From the NCBI GenBank assembly GCA_035303945.1, contig DATGQZ010000079.1, forward strand, positions 15,102 through 79,101: a stretch of DNA of 64,000 nt, given 5' to 3'. The notes beneath the pieces were generated by a model, which worked only from the letters and a program-made list of their open reading frames with translations, was not told the DNA's origin and did not search any database. The number at the start of each line of letters is the position of its first letter. The first letter of the stretch is position 1. The DNA is from DATGMS01 sp035303945 (GTDB taxonomy: Bacteria; Bacteroidota; Bacteroidia; Cytophagales; Cyclobacteriaceae). Shown here in pieces: positions 45,461 through 55,449 of this stretch. The position numbers and the translations under genes are program-made.

Positions 45461-48091
45461 ATGCGTTTCCTTTCTATACATCATTTACATTTGTTGCTTA
45501 TCAGCATGGTTTTAACCTTCGCATCCGTCGTCGGTTATGGACAGTCGCTTCAAGATATTCAGAATGTAAAAGTTGACAATCTCTCTGATGCACAGATTGA
45601 ACAGTTGATCAAACGGGCTGAATCTTCTGGATTGACTGAACAGCAGTTAGAAGTAATGGCAAGAGAAAGGGGTATGCCTGCTGCTGAAGTGGTCAAGCTT
45701 AGGATGCGTATACAATCACTAAGGGCAGGGAATCGCAATGTACCTACGGGAAGAGTAAATCAGGTAAGACAGGGCCGGCAGGTGCAAGGAATAGACGAAC
45801 AGCAAGATATATTTGATTCCTTGCGGCGATCCGATCCTTATTATGATCTAACACCGAAGCAAAAAAAGATTTTTGGCTTTACCTTATTTCATAACAAGGA
45901 GCTCAACTTCAATCCATCTTTAAACATACCGACTCCAGAAAGCTACGTAATCGGTGCGGGAGATCAATTGTTAATAGATATATATGGGGCATCCCAGCAA
46001 TCCTATGATCTGGAGGTCAATCCCGAAGGGAGGATTTTTGTTCCAAATGTTGGCCCGGTGGAAGTCGGTGGGGCTACCGTGGCCGCTGCAAGAGCAAGGA
46101 TAACCAAGGCGTTAAGCCAAATTTATTCCGGATTACAAGGGAACAACCCCAATACATTTATACATGTTAGATTGGGTAATATCCGTACCATCAGTGTGAC
46201 AATGGCTGGGGAACTGCGGAAACCAGGAACTTACACACTTCCTTCTTTTGCCTCTGTATTCAATGCCTTGTATGCTGCAGGGGGTCCTACTGAAAATGGA
46301 TCATTTCGGCATATTCAGGTGTTCAGGAATAACCAAATGGTAGGTGAGACCGATATCTATGCCTTCTTGATGAGTGGGAACAATGCTGGAAATGTACGTC
46401 TACAAGACAACGACGTTATTATAGTACAGCCCCTGCGCGCTAGAGTGGAGATAGACGGGCCTGTGCGGAGACCGGGATATTTTGAAATAACGCAAGGCGA
46501 AAGCTTGGAGGATCTAATTGCGTTTGCAGGAGGCTTTTCTGATAAAGCATACACCAAAATGATAACGGTGCGAAGGTCTACAGGAGAACAGTTAAAAGTA
46601 GAAGATGTAGAATCATCGCAATACGCTTATTTCAGTCCTCAAGATGGTGACTTTTATACAGTAGGCGAGATTCTTAAACGGTATGAGAATCGGGTGCAAG
46701 TGCTAGGTGCAGTGCTGCGTCCCGGAGAATTCGCTTTGGAAGAGGGAATGACCCTTCGTGGTCTCATTGAAAGAGCAGGTGGATTGCGTACTGATGCTTT
46801 TCAAAAGCGGGCAACCCTTTACAGAACCGGAGAAAACCTTACACAGTCGGTACAAGCTATTGATCTTCAGTCGGTGATGGATGGGTCAACAGCAGACATT
46901 CACCTTCAGCGCGAGGATGTTTTGAACATATCCAGTATTTACGATATACAGGAAGAGTTTTATGTTCAGATTTCTGGTGAAATCAACAGGAGCGGAACAT
47001 ATCCATTCGCGAGTAATATGACTGTGGGTGATTTGGTAATGCGTTCAGGTGGATTTAAAGAATCTGCATCCAACTCTCAAATAGAAATTGCGAGAAGACT
47101 AAAAGATGACATTTCTGGGCGGGTTTCTGAAATAATTACAATTGAAATTGCACCAGATCTCACGTTGAAGCCAGAAGATGAACGGGTTGTTTTACAGCCA
47201 TTTGATCACGTATTTGTTCGTAAAAATGTGGGGTTTCAACGTGAAATGCTTGTGGAAGTGGAAGGTGAGGTCAATTATCCGGGAACCTTTGCGTTAGAAA
47301 AGCGGGACGAACGTATTTCGGATGTATTGAGACGGGCAGGAGGTTTGAACCAATTTGCCTATGCAAAAGGCGCTACCCTGATCAGAAGGACAGAGTATTA
47401 TAAGGAACTTGAAGAGGAAGAGCGAAAACAAAAGGAATTGCAATCCTTATTGGACAATTTCGATCAGAGTCGGGATTCAGCGTCCTATACTGAAGTTGAG
47501 CAAGGGCTTCTGGACCGTATTGGAAGAAGACTTGAATCCTTACAAGGAGAGAAAGCTAAGAGAAAAGATCGGGCCAAGCAACAGGTGGGGATGCTGGAAG
47601 AGAATAGATATGCCATTTTAGATGGTATGGATACCACCTCAGCTAGACTGGACGTTCGAGAGACTGAATATGTGGGAATCGAGTTAGAGAAAATCGTGGC
47701 TAATCCCGGTTCTAAATATGACATTATTCTTCAGGAAGGAGATATTATTAGTATACCTAAGCAGCTACAGACTGTCAGAATGAGAGGGGAAGTTCTGTAT
47801 CCAACTACTGCACGGTTTGATGTAAACAGAGGGTTTAAAAACTATATTTCTAGAGCAGGTGGCTTCACGGAAAATGCGAGGAAAGGGCGATCCTATGTAA
47901 TATATGCTAACGGCGATGTGAACCGGACCAGTAGATTTCTGTTTTTTAATATTTACCCTAAAATAGAGCCGGGAGCTGAGATCATTGTTCCTCAAAAACC
48001 CGAACGCCAGCCGATGAGCGTCCAAGCTTGGATAGGGTTAGCTTCGAGTTTGGCCACTCTTGCTATTTTAGTGGACAGGCTGGCACAGTAG
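45461..48091 (+). CDS. Large SLBB-domain polysaccharide export protein (Wza-like)
   Basis: An 876-residue export protein, far larger than Wza (about 380). A signal peptide ends near VGYGQS. A Poly_export domain (about 159-243, PESYVIGAGDQLLIDIYG) is followed by six SLBB repeats starting near residues 243, 327, 411, 500, 595 and 770, each with the GE(V/L)..PG(T/Y) and AGG pattern. A charged coiled-coil of about 70 residues lies between repeats five and six, and the C terminus has one hydrophobic segment (WIGLASSLATLAILV). It should form the periplasmic/outer membrane channel for the polymer. It leads the assembly operon. Confidence 0.9.
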   Translation: MRFLSIHHLHLLLISMVLTFASVVGYGQSLQDIQNVKVDNLSDAQIEQLIKRAESSGLTEQQLEVMARERGMPAAEVVKLRMRIQSLRAGNRNVPTGRVNQVRQGRQVQGIDEQQDIFDSLRRSDPYYDLTPKQKKIFGFTLFHNKELNFNPSLNIPTPESYVIGAGDQLLIDIYGASQQSYDLEVNPEGRIFVPNVGPVEVGGATVAAARARITKALSQIYSGLQGNNPNTFIHVRLGNIRTISVTMAGELRKPGTYTLPSFASVFNALYAAGGPTENGSFRHIQVFRNNQMVGETDIYAFLMSGNNAGNVRLQDNDVIIVQPLRARVEIDGPVRRPGYFEITQGESLEDLIAFAGGFSDKAYTKMITVRRSTGEQLKVEDVESSQYAYFSPQDGDFYTVGEILKRYENRVQVLGAVLRPGEFALEEGMTLRGLIERAGGLRTDAFQKRATLYRTGENLTQSVQAIDLQSVMDGSTADIHLQREDVLNISSIYDIQEEFYVQISGEINRSGTYPFASNMTVGDLVMRSGGFKESASNSQIEIARRLKDDISGRVSEIITIEIAPDLTLKPEDERVVLQPFDHVFVRKNVGFQREMLVEVEGEVNYPGTFALEKRDERISDVLRRAGGLNQFAYAKGATLIRRTEYYKELEEEERKQKELQSLLDNFDQSRDSASYTEVEQGLLDRIGRRLESLQGEKAKRKDRAKQQVGMLEENRYAILDGMDTTSARLDVRETEYVGIELEKIVANPGSKYDIILQEGDIISIPKQLQTVRMRGEVLYPTTARFDVNRGFKNYISRAGGFTENARKGRSYVIYANGDVNRTSRFLFFNIYPKIEPGAEIIVPQKPERQPMSVQAWIGLASSLATLAILVDRLAQ

Positions 48092-48223
48092 TCGTCTAAT
48101 GTGGTAGTAAGCTTCTGGCTCAGGTACGCCATGAACTGCTTTTTACGGCGTTAGTTCCCTTCAATTTCGAAGGCCCAGCCCATAATCGCTTTTCAATGAT
48201 AAAATAGTTAAGCAAGCATATTA

Positions 48224-49315
48224 ATGGATAATTCAAATAATAAAGATGTTGTAAGTATTACCGGCTTATTGCGGGTTATCTACCAGAGCAAGAAAACTTT
48301 AGGGGCGGTCATCGTCCTATTTCTTGTGTTAGGCATGATGATTTATGTGATAAGTCCTAAGGAATTTTCTTCACAAGCGGTAATTCTCCCGGAAAATAAC
48401 AACTCAGGAATAGGCTTAAGTGGACTTGCTAGTCTGGCGGGAATAAACGTGGGTCGGTTAGATGATAAAAGTCGGTATTTGAATGCAGCTGTATACGAAC
48501 CCATTATTAGGAGTGCTCCTTTTTTAGAGAATATACTAGATAGCGAATATCAATTCTCAACCATTGGTGAGAGAATAACTTTACGGGAATATCTCACTGA
48601 TTACAGCATTCCTTCAATATCTGATAGATTGACGAACCTGCTTTCCTTTAGTTGGTTGAGAAGTCCATCCAAATCGACATCCCCGGCAAATAGTGTGGCG
48701 ATTTCAGTAGATGAGGAGTCAAGCGCGCCAGTATTTTCCAATACTATTATGAATGTGTCTAGTCGAAAAGCGGTAAAAGATCTCAGAAAGCGCTTGTACT
48801 ACAGCAAGGATTTACAGACAGGTCTGATTACTATTACACTGGATCTTCAAGACAATGAAGGAGCGGCCCAAGTATTACAAAAGATTATTGCAGATTTAAT
48901 TACAATAACTAAAAGGTATCAAGGTCAGCGTGATACCTTAAATATCCAGCAATTGGATAAGCAAATTAGTGAGAAGAAAAAAGAGTATGAGAAGGCCTTA
49001 GAGGCAAACGCACGGTTTCGTGACCAAAATATCAACTTGGTTCGTTCAGTAGATCAACTGACAGGTCAGAAGTTACAGAACGACATTGCTTTTACTTTTA
49101 ACATCTATAATACCCTTCTCCAACAACGGGAACAGATCATGATACAATCACAAAACATGCAGGACCCAATTGCCATTATTGAGCCGGTGCAAATAGCGGG
49201 TGCCCCATCATCTCCCAATCCACTTATAATAACTGTGTTATCACTTTTTTTTGGTGTAGTATTTGGGGTTGTCTTTGTTTTGGCAAAGAATTCTTTGATC
49301 GAAATTATTGGCTAA
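48224..49315 (+). CDS. Wzz-like chain length determinant protein
   Basis: A 363-residue polysaccharide co-polymerase. One helix lies near residues 24-46 (LGAVIVLFLVLGMMIYVI) and one near 336-358, with a mostly helical periplasmic domain between them that includes a coiled-coil (residues 245-285, KKKEYEKALEANARFRDQ) and the proline-rich AGAPSSPNP before the second helix. There is no cytoplasmic kinase domain. It would control chain length of the polymer made by the Wzy-like protein downstream. The window contains a second, kinase-bearing relative at its right edge. Confidence 0.88.
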   Translation: MDNSNNKDVVSITGLLRVIYQSKKTLGAVIVLFLVLGMMIYVISPKEFSSQAVILPENNNSGIGLSGLASLAGINVGRLDDKSRYLNAAVYEPIIRSAPFLENILDSEYQFSTIGERITLREYLTDYSIPSISDRLTNLLSFSWLRSPSKSTSPANSVAISVDEESSAPVFSNTIMNVSSRKAVKDLRKRLYYSKDLQTGLITITLDLQDNEGAAQVLQKIIADLITITKRYQGQRDTLNIQQLDKQISEKKKEYEKALEANARFRDQNINLVRSVDQLTGQKLQNDIAFTFNIYNTLLQQREQIMIQSQNMQDPIAIIEPVQIAGAPSSPNPLIITVLSLFFGVVFGVVFVLAKNSLIEIIG

Positions 49316-49367
49316 CGGGTGACATACTGTTGGCGAATTCCTATATCCGTTTCTTAAAGCAATTAAA

Positions 49368-50267
49368 ATGCAACCCCTGTGTACTGTTGTTATCGTCACT
49401 TACAGACGGCGTCACCACCTGAAAATGGCGATTAAGAGTGTGATGGATCAGACGTTGACTGCATATGAGTGTTTAATTTTTAATGACTATCCAGATGATA
49501 ATAAGGACATAAAAATACTGGTTGATTCACTTGAAGATCATCGCTTTCGTTACATTAGCTCCAACAGCTCTAAGGGCGCAAACTACTGGAGAAATAAAGG
49601 GATAGATTTGGCTCAGGGAAAATTTATTGCGTTTTTAGATGATGACGATCAATGGATGCCAACAAAGCTTGAAGAGCATTGGAAAGCTCATCACGATCAT
49701 GAAGCTTTTTTGGTGTACTCTGACTATATAAGAGTTGTACCGGAATTAGGAGACAAAAAAAGTGTCAAGGAAAATGCACCCTTAAGAACCAATGTTAAAA
49801 AAGATATTGCTGATGGGGTGTTTTCTATTTCCACAACTAGCAGTGTATCTTTAGTTAATAAAATTGACACCAAGCTATTTGACGAGAAGCTTTCATCATT
49901 TCAGGATTGGGACGCATGGTTTAATTTGGTTCTGATCAATCCGGCAGCGAAAATTTTTCATATAAAGAAGCCCTTGATCTACTATTTTGCACATAATGAT
50001 CAGAATAAGGTCACAAAAGATACGAAGAAAAGACTTCATGCTTTATTTCAACTTAAAAAGAAATATGATGCTCTTGGGATCGATATTTCTGGTTTTTTCC
50101 ACAAACAAAAGTTAGATATTGTGCTGATGCAGCTTGCTTATGGCAATCTATCAAAAGCTTTGCTACTCATAAAACTCGTGGGGGTTTTAATGGGTAACCC
50201 CCTATTTTTCCGCTATGCTTATACATATAGGCGTATTGGTAGGTTCTTGTTCAAAGGCGGAAATTAG
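49368..50267 (+). CDS. Glycosyltransferase family 2 protein
   Basis: A 299-residue GT-A fold transferase. The nucleotide-binding start is VVIVTYRRRHHLKMAIKSV, the metal-binding acidic motif is IAFLDDDDQW near residue 95, and the acceptor region includes SSFQDWDAWFNLV with the WD pair typical of GT2 enzymes. It adds one sugar to the lipid-linked repeat unit; donor and acceptor cannot be read. Its TAG stop overlaps the start of the polymerase gene, the first of several overlaps showing a tightly coupled operon. Confidence 0.92.
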   Translation: MQPLCTVVIVTYRRRHHLKMAIKSVMDQTLTAYECLIFNDYPDDNKDIKILVDSLEDHRFRYISSNSSKGANYWRNKGIDLAQGKFIAFLDDDDQWMPTKLEEHWKAHHDHEAFLVYSDYIRVVPELGDKKSVKENAPLRTNVKKDIADGVFSISTTSSVSLVNKIDTKLFDEKLSSFQDWDAWFNLVLINPAAKIFHIKKPLIYYFAHNDQNKVTKDTKKRLHALFQLKKKYDALGIDISGFFHKQKLDIVLMQLAYGNLSKALLLIKLVGVLMGNPLFFRYAYTYRRIGRFLFKGGN

Positions 50268-50269
50268 TG

Positions 50270-51568
50270 ATGGTTCGTTTAACTTTCACCAGAAGCCAAG
50301 TTGATCGAATAGCACTAGAGTTCTTTGCCACAGTTCTATTCTTCTTGTTTATATACGCACCGGACTTTGTATATTTTCCATTCAATGTTACCTATTTTAT
50401 TGTTCTCTTAGCGGGTTCGTATTTTTTTTATGGGCAAAACTTTCAACGACTTTTGGATTTTCTAGGCAAAAAATCACTTTTTACCTTCATATTGTTTTAC
50501 CTTTTTTCGACGCTTTATCTAATTGTAGTTCCTTTGATTTCAGAATGGCCTTTCGATGCCACTTTTTTAATGACCAATATAAGGTTACTTATAGACATCT
50601 TAGTTGTCATACCCTTCTTCGTCCTATTATTTTCCTATGATCTTGATTATAAGATGATTGATGTGCTGAAACTACTCGTTAAAATTGGAGTGGCGCAAGG
50701 CGTATTTGCTGTTTTAATGTTTGTGATACCTGGAATGAGAGATTTCGTATTCAACTACCTTATAAAAATGCCTTCCGAGAAATTGATCGATCAACCTTAC
50801 CGGGGTTATGGGCTATCCGGTGACTTCTACTTTTCCTCACCATTATTTCAGGCACTAGTTTTTGTGGTAAACACCGTTTTATACTTAATGCATTCAAAAA
50901 AACGGTATTTGCTATATTTTCCGTTCATTCTGTTATCTATGATCTTAAATGCGCGGGTGTCAGTGGTTGTCATTCCTGTATTTTTCGCTGTCATATTTGT
51001 CGCTACTTTTTATTTTGACAACCTGCGTTGGCTTCGCAAATTTTCAGGATTGTCATTGTTTTTCATCATGGCAGGTTCTCTCGTTGTGGTTTACTTTATG
51101 TTAAATCCCGAAAAGGCTCAATCTCTCATCTGGGTGATGGAGGGGATTATAGGTGGTATTAGCGCCATGTCAGGTAACCTCACCGACTCAAAGACATTTT
51201 CCATTATACTTCAAGGCCATCTTCATCTACCTACCAGGCCTTTCCATGTGTGGTTTGGCGAAGGCTTAGTGGTGTTTGGTAATCTCAATTCGCCTGTTCG
51301 TTCGGATCTTGGTTATATTCGCTATATCTATTATGGGGGCATTGTTTTGTCACTATTATTCTATTTCACCATCATAAGTTTTGTGCTTAACCGTATTATC
51401 AATACTGCTGAGCCATTGTTGAAAATTCTTCTTTTGACACTATTAGTCACCACTTTTGTAGTACATTTCAAAGGTGATATTTTTAACTCTTCCGCTTTCT
51501 TAAAAGGCTTTTTAGTCTTAACCATGTTTACCCTCCTTGAAAAAAATAATCGGCGTCAGTATGCATAG
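50270..51568 (+). CDS. O-antigen polymerase/ligase-like membrane protein (Wzy candidate)
   Basis: A 432-residue protein with about ten to eleven hydrophobic helices and a large loop between the later ones (residues about 300-345, IILQGHLHLPTRPFHVWFGEG, then GYIRYIYYGG), the layout of Wzy polymerases and WaaL ligases. Families share almost no sequence, so the call rests on topology and position among glycosyltransferases. I use the ATG at 50270; a GTG at 50267 is one codon upstream. The stop overlaps the next gene by eight bases (ATGCATAG). Confidence 0.75.
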   Translation: MVRLTFTRSQVDRIALEFFATVLFFLFIYAPDFVYFPFNVTYFIVLLAGSYFFYGQNFQRLLDFLGKKSLFTFILFYLFSTLYLIVVPLISEWPFDATFLMTNIRLLIDILVVIPFFVLLFSYDLDYKMIDVLKLLVKIGVAQGVFAVLMFVIPGMRDFVFNYLIKMPSEKLIDQPYRGYGLSGDFYFSSPLFQALVFVVNTVLYLMHSKKRYLLYFPFILLSMILNARVSVVVIPVFFAVIFVATFYFDNLRWLRKFSGLSLFFIMAGSLVVVYFMLNPEKAQSLIWVMEGIIGGISAMSGNLTDSKTFSIILQGHLHLPTRPFHVWFGEGLVVFGNLNSPVRSDLGYIRYIYYGGIVLSLLFYFTIISFVLNRIINTAEPLLKILLLTLLVTTFVVHFKGDIFNSSAFLKGFLVLTMFTLLEKNNRRQYA

Positions 51569-52688
51569 TTTAAAAGTCGCGCTTTACTTTTCCAACAACA
51601 ATCATGATAGCGTATTAGCAGTAATACTCAAGGCACTGAAAAAAATGGATTGTGAGGTAATGCTTTTCACGGCCGATGGAATACGCCAAGAGGTATATTC
51701 TGATCGAGAAATTTTGTGTCAATATCACATATCAAATGCCCGCTTTACACCATTCAAAGTACTGAAGTTATTGAAGGAAGCCGACTTCGTGATTATGGAT
51801 CAGTTGTATTCCTTCAGAGAATTGTTGTTTTTTAGCATTTTCAAAATACCCTCGCCAAATTTATTTTTGGTTCACAATTGCAATACGTGGTTTTCTCCCC
51901 AGCGTCCGCGCAAACTTGTGCCTTTGTTAAAGCACTTGATGACGCAGGTAGTTAAAAGTCAAGTTGGGCATTTTGCTGTAGCTGGTGAAAATATGTTTTA
52001 CCATTGTAAGGAGGATTTAGGAATAAATAATATTGAACTCATCCCCTTTCGATACGGAGACTTTGACCCAGTCCAGGACAAACCGGACGAATTGTACTGT
52101 GGTGGCGAGCCTATACGATTAGTGGTTCCGGGGATGATCAGTGAAAGAAGAAATTACCATCTTCTCCTTGACACGATAGCGCAAGAAGAACTTAAAAATA
52201 AAGTTGAGCTGGTGCTTTTGGGGAGGCCGACGGGTGAATACGGCCTAAATATCCTTCACAGAGCAGAACAGTTGATCAGCAAGGGATATACCATTCACTT
52301 TTGGAAAGAATATATTGACAATGCCACCTTTGATGCTGAGATAAGAAAGGCTCATGTTCTGTTTTCCTGTTTTGACCCTCTTTATTTGACCAATAACGGT
52401 CAAGTCGAGATTTATGGAGTGACAAAGGAAACGGGGATAGCGTTACTGATGTACAACAAGGCCAAAGTTGGAATATTGCCTGCATCTTTTAAACAAATGA
52501 GGTCTATCTCCAACCAAACGATCTCTTACAAAAATGTGGAGGAATTGCGGGATATTTTACTGGATATTTTCACTGGTAAATTGGATATAGCACACTTGCA
52601 ATCCAACGCCGTTTCCAACGCGATGACTATGAATATGAATAAAATCATCGAGAGATTGAAGGCTGCTTACGAGGTCCAAATAAACTGA
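51561..52688 (+). CDS. GT-B glycosyltransferase (GT4-like)
   Basis: A 375-residue putative GT-B glycosyltransferase. The C-terminal half has the family pattern: RLVVPGMISERRNYHLLL at the start of the second Rossmann fold, VELVLLGRP, and EIYGVTKETGIALLMYNKAK in the nucleotide-sugar site, where a Glu-containing E-x7-E type motif would sit. The N-terminal acceptor domain is divergent. I start at the ATG at 51561, within the stop region of the polymerase gene, rather than at the TTG at 51537. The specific sugar is unknown. Confidence 0.78.
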   Translation: MHSLKVALYFSNNNHDSVLAVILKALKKMDCEVMLFTADGIRQEVYSDREILCQYHISNARFTPFKVLKLLKEADFVIMDQLYSFRELLFFSIFKIPSPNLFLVHNCNTWFSPQRPRKLVPLLKHLMTQVVKSQVGHFAVAGENMFYHCKEDLGINNIELIPFRYGDFDPVQDKPDELYCGGEPIRLVVPGMISERRNYHLLLDTIAQEELKNKVELVLLGRPTGEYGLNILHRAEQLISKGYTIHFWKEYIDNATFDAEIRKAHVLFSCFDPLYLTNNGQVEIYGVTKETGIALLMYNKAKVGILPASFKQMRSISNQTISYKNVEELRDILLDIFTGKLDIAHLQSNAVSNAMTMNMNKIIERLKAAYEVQIN

Positions 52689-52690
52689 TA

Positions 52691-53602
52691 ATGAACAAAG
52701 ATTTAGTATCTGTAATCATCCCCACCTATGGTCGGCCCAAGTTTCTTCCCCGCTGTATTGAAAGCGTGTGCCAACAATCTTATCGGAATATCGAAATTGT
52801 TGTAGTTGATGATAATGGACAAGGGCAGGCACAACAGGTGGAGACTGAAAGAGTAGTGACAAGCATAGAATGTGATTTGCCACTTACCTATATCGTTCAT
52901 GAGCGGAATGGGGGTGGATCAGCAGCAAGAAATACTGGTGCGGCTTCAGCAAAAGGAGAGTTTCTGTGTTTTTTGGATGACGACGATGAATATTATCCCG
53001 ATCGAATAGCCAAACAAATTGAAGTCTTAAAACATAAAAACTCGGAAGATCATTTGATTAAAGCCTGTACAAACCTTGTAATACGGAGGAAAGGAGGGAT
53101 CGAAGTGGACCGGCAGCCTCCGAAATATCAAGATAATTTTTTGTTTGAAGTATTGGCTTTGAAATCCAGCTTGTATACGGGTTCTACACTATTGATCTAT
53201 CAAGAAGCTTTTCAGACGTTGGGGGGCTATGATGAGCGTTTTAGAAGGAATCAAGACTTAGAATTTATGGTAAGATTTTTTGAACGCTATAAAATCACTG
53301 TTCTAAACGAACACCTAACCATTTTGAATATTGATGACCGCACAAATATTCCCACCTATAAAAAGATCCTAGAGACAAAGCAGCTGTTTTTAGAGAAGTT
53401 TAATCCCCTGATAAACTCCTTTCCTAAACAGCAGCAGCGAGAGATTTATACTAACAATGCTTTAGAAATCGCAAAGGTGGCTCTTTGGAACAAAAATATC
53501 CGTGGATTTTTTAAAGCTATAAGCAATGCAAATCTTTCCTTTAGAGAATGGGTCGAATTTGCCGCAGATTCCTTTACTAAGGCGCTCAAACATATTAAAT
53601 AA
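52691..53602 (+). CDS. Glycosyltransferase family 2 protein
   Basis: A 303-residue GT-A fold enzyme that begins two bases after the preceding stop. The N terminus is VSVIIPTYGRPKFLPRCIES, the GGGSAARNTGAASAKGEF block precedes the metal-binding FLDDDDEYYPD near residue 96, and GGYDERFRRNQDLEFMVRF is the acceptor-side ED-type motif. It is a second GT2 enzyme of the repeat-unit pathway, related to but distinct from the one at 49.4 kb. Linkage and donor are not predictable. Confidence 0.93.
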   Translation: MNKDLVSVIIPTYGRPKFLPRCIESVCQQSYRNIEIVVVDDNGQGQAQQVETERVVTSIECDLPLTYIVHERNGGGSAARNTGAASAKGEFLCFLDDDDEYYPDRIAKQIEVLKHKNSEDHLIKACTNLVIRRKGGIEVDRQPPKYQDNFLFEVLALKSSLYTGSTLLIYQEAFQTLGGYDERFRRNQDLEFMVRFFERYKITVLNEHLTILNIDDRTNIPTYKKILETKQLFLEKFNPLINSFPKQQQREIYTNNALEIAKVALWNKNIRGFFKAISNANLSFREWVEFAADSFTKALKHIK

Positions 53603-53681
53603 ATCATCTTACACTTTGGTAAAATTGTGGACTGAGGCTGTTCGGCAAGGTATTGGTTGTGTTTAGCGATGAGCTAAATAC

Positions 53682-55379
53682 ATGAGTGCTATGGTAGATA
53701 AGATATTTTATACTTGTTTCATTGTGTTGTTATTGGCACTGCCAAGAGCGATATCTGCGCGGCAATCTAATCTGGTAGCAAATCCCGGATTTGAACAGGG
53801 AGCACGTTCCTGGGTCATACGGACAGCCTCCATTGATCAGACAGTACAACGTTCCGGCAAGGCCAGTTTAAAATACACCAACGATGATCCCAAAAATTAT
53901 CGGGTTATTCTTACGCATATTAATGTTAAAGGAGGAGAGGTTCTTAGCTTTTCTGCATGGGTAAAAGGGGAAAATATTCAACCTGCATCTTTCGGCAAAA
54001 AGGGAGCAGGAATTTACCTACATGCTTACGATAAAGACGACCGCTCCTTAGGAGGGTCTAACCCACCTACGCCCTCAGGAACATTTGATTGGACACCAGT
54101 GGAGGGTGTTTTTGAGGTTCCTGAAAAGGCTAGTCGAATTGCAGTGAGCTTATACTTAGTAAGAGGGAATACAGGAACTGCGTGGTTTGATGATATCGTT
54201 GTCACTCCAGTATCTTGGAAAGAGGTAGTCACCGTACAACCATCTTTAAGGAGTTTGGCTAAAAAAGGTGAGGCAAGTAAATTACTGGATGTACAGGCAA
54301 GAAAAACTGCATCTGAGGGCGTTTATTTAGATGATGAAGGATTCACTGTAAAAGATGGTGAGAGGATATTTCCGTTTGGAATTTACATAGGAAAAGCGGA
54401 ACAACAAGGGATTTGGTCCCAGGAAGATTTACATCTTAAACGTATAAATGAAGCGGGTTTTAACACTGTTCTGTCATATGTTCATGGTGATCGAAAAGAC
54501 GCAGGACAATACTTGGACAAATTACATCAATTGGGTCTTTATTCCATCTTTAGTTTGTCGTACCTATACGACGGTAACGAGTTTTACAAAGCCATCGATG
54601 GTCAACGGGCGGCACAACGTGTTGGAGAATTGGCGAAAGAGTTAAAGCACAAACAAGCCTTGCTTAGTTGGTATACAGGAGATGAGATAGAACTTAGCCA
54701 TTTATTTGCTGCAAAGCAAAACTACGACGCGATCAAAAAGGAGGACGATGCCCACCCGGTGTTTCAGGTCACTAATAAACTCAACATAATACCGCAGCTA
54801 CTGTCCGTTACTGACGTAATAGGAACTGATCCTTATCCAGTAGGAAAAACATCACCACCTAATTTGCGTCAAGTGATTGATTGGACTGGTGCAGCAGTTA
54901 CTGGTGCTGGCAGCCAAAAAGCAGTTTGGCAGGTTGTCCAGATCTTTAACAAGGTTGCTTTTCAATCAGAGTTACAGGAAGAATATATGGATCCCTCACC
55001 AGCCCATATTCAAAACATGTTGTATCAATCAATAATTGGTGGTGCAAAAGGTATTTTATTTTATTCATACCACCATCTTTGGTATGGGAAAAATTCTCAG
55101 GGAAAAGTTGCTTTTAGCGAAGAAGTTTATAGTCGACGTTGGAAGGAAGTTGCTACCATTGCTAGTCAGTTTCGCGATATTATTCCTGTTATTCTGGCAA
55201 ATGATGTAATTAATACACCTGAAGTAACAACAGATAATGGGGTGATCTGCAAAGCTTGGCGATACGAAGGAGAAGAATATTTAATGATCGCAAACACGTT
55301 GGATCAGGCGGCAGATATCAAAATATCAGGTAAATCGGTTCAATTGGAACCTTTTGATTCAAAATGGATCAAGCTTTAA
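53682..55379 (+). CDS. Secreted glycoside hydrolase-like TIM barrel with N-terminal carbohydrate-binding domain
   Basis: A 565-residue exported protein. A signal peptide (residues 1-27) precedes a beta-sandwich like CBM4/9 or CBM22 domains (about 30-180: NLVANPGFEQGARSW, GKASLKYTNDDPKNYR, AWFDDIVVTP). The rest is a TIM barrel (about 220-500): FPFGIYIG, LKRINEAGFNTVLSYVH, LLSWYTGDEIEL with a Glu in the acid/base position after strand 4, and DVIGTDPYPVG. A short C-terminal beta domain follows. I cannot assign a GH family. Placed inside a glycosyltransferase operon, it may trim or release the polymer during assembly (inference). Confidence 0.75.
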   Translation: MSAMVDKIFYTCFIVLLLALPRAISARQSNLVANPGFEQGARSWVIRTASIDQTVQRSGKASLKYTNDDPKNYRVILTHINVKGGEVLSFSAWVKGENIQPASFGKKGAGIYLHAYDKDDRSLGGSNPPTPSGTFDWTPVEGVFEVPEKASRIAVSLYLVRGNTGTAWFDDIVVTPVSWKEVVTVQPSLRSLAKKGEASKLLDVQARKTASEGVYLDDEGFTVKDGERIFPFGIYIGKAEQQGIWSQEDLHLKRINEAGFNTVLSYVHGDRKDAGQYLDKLHQLGLYSIFSLSYLYDGNEFYKAIDGQRAAQRVGELAKELKHKQALLSWYTGDEIELSHLFAAKQNYDAIKKEDDAHPVFQVTNKLNIIPQLLSVTDVIGTDPYPVGKTSPPNLRQVIDWTGAAVTGAGSQKAVWQVVQIFNKVAFQSELQEEYMDPSPAHIQNMLYQSIIGGAKGILFYSYHHLWYGKNSQGKVAFSEEVYSRRWKEVATIASQFRDIIPVILANDVINTPEVTTDNGVICKAWRYEGEEYLMIANTLDQAADIKISGKSVQLEPFDSKWIKL

Positions 55380-55449
55380 AACCCTTGGATATTATCTGAT
55401 TAACCTGCTGAAGGAAAAAAAGATTATGACAAAATCCTATTAAAATACC

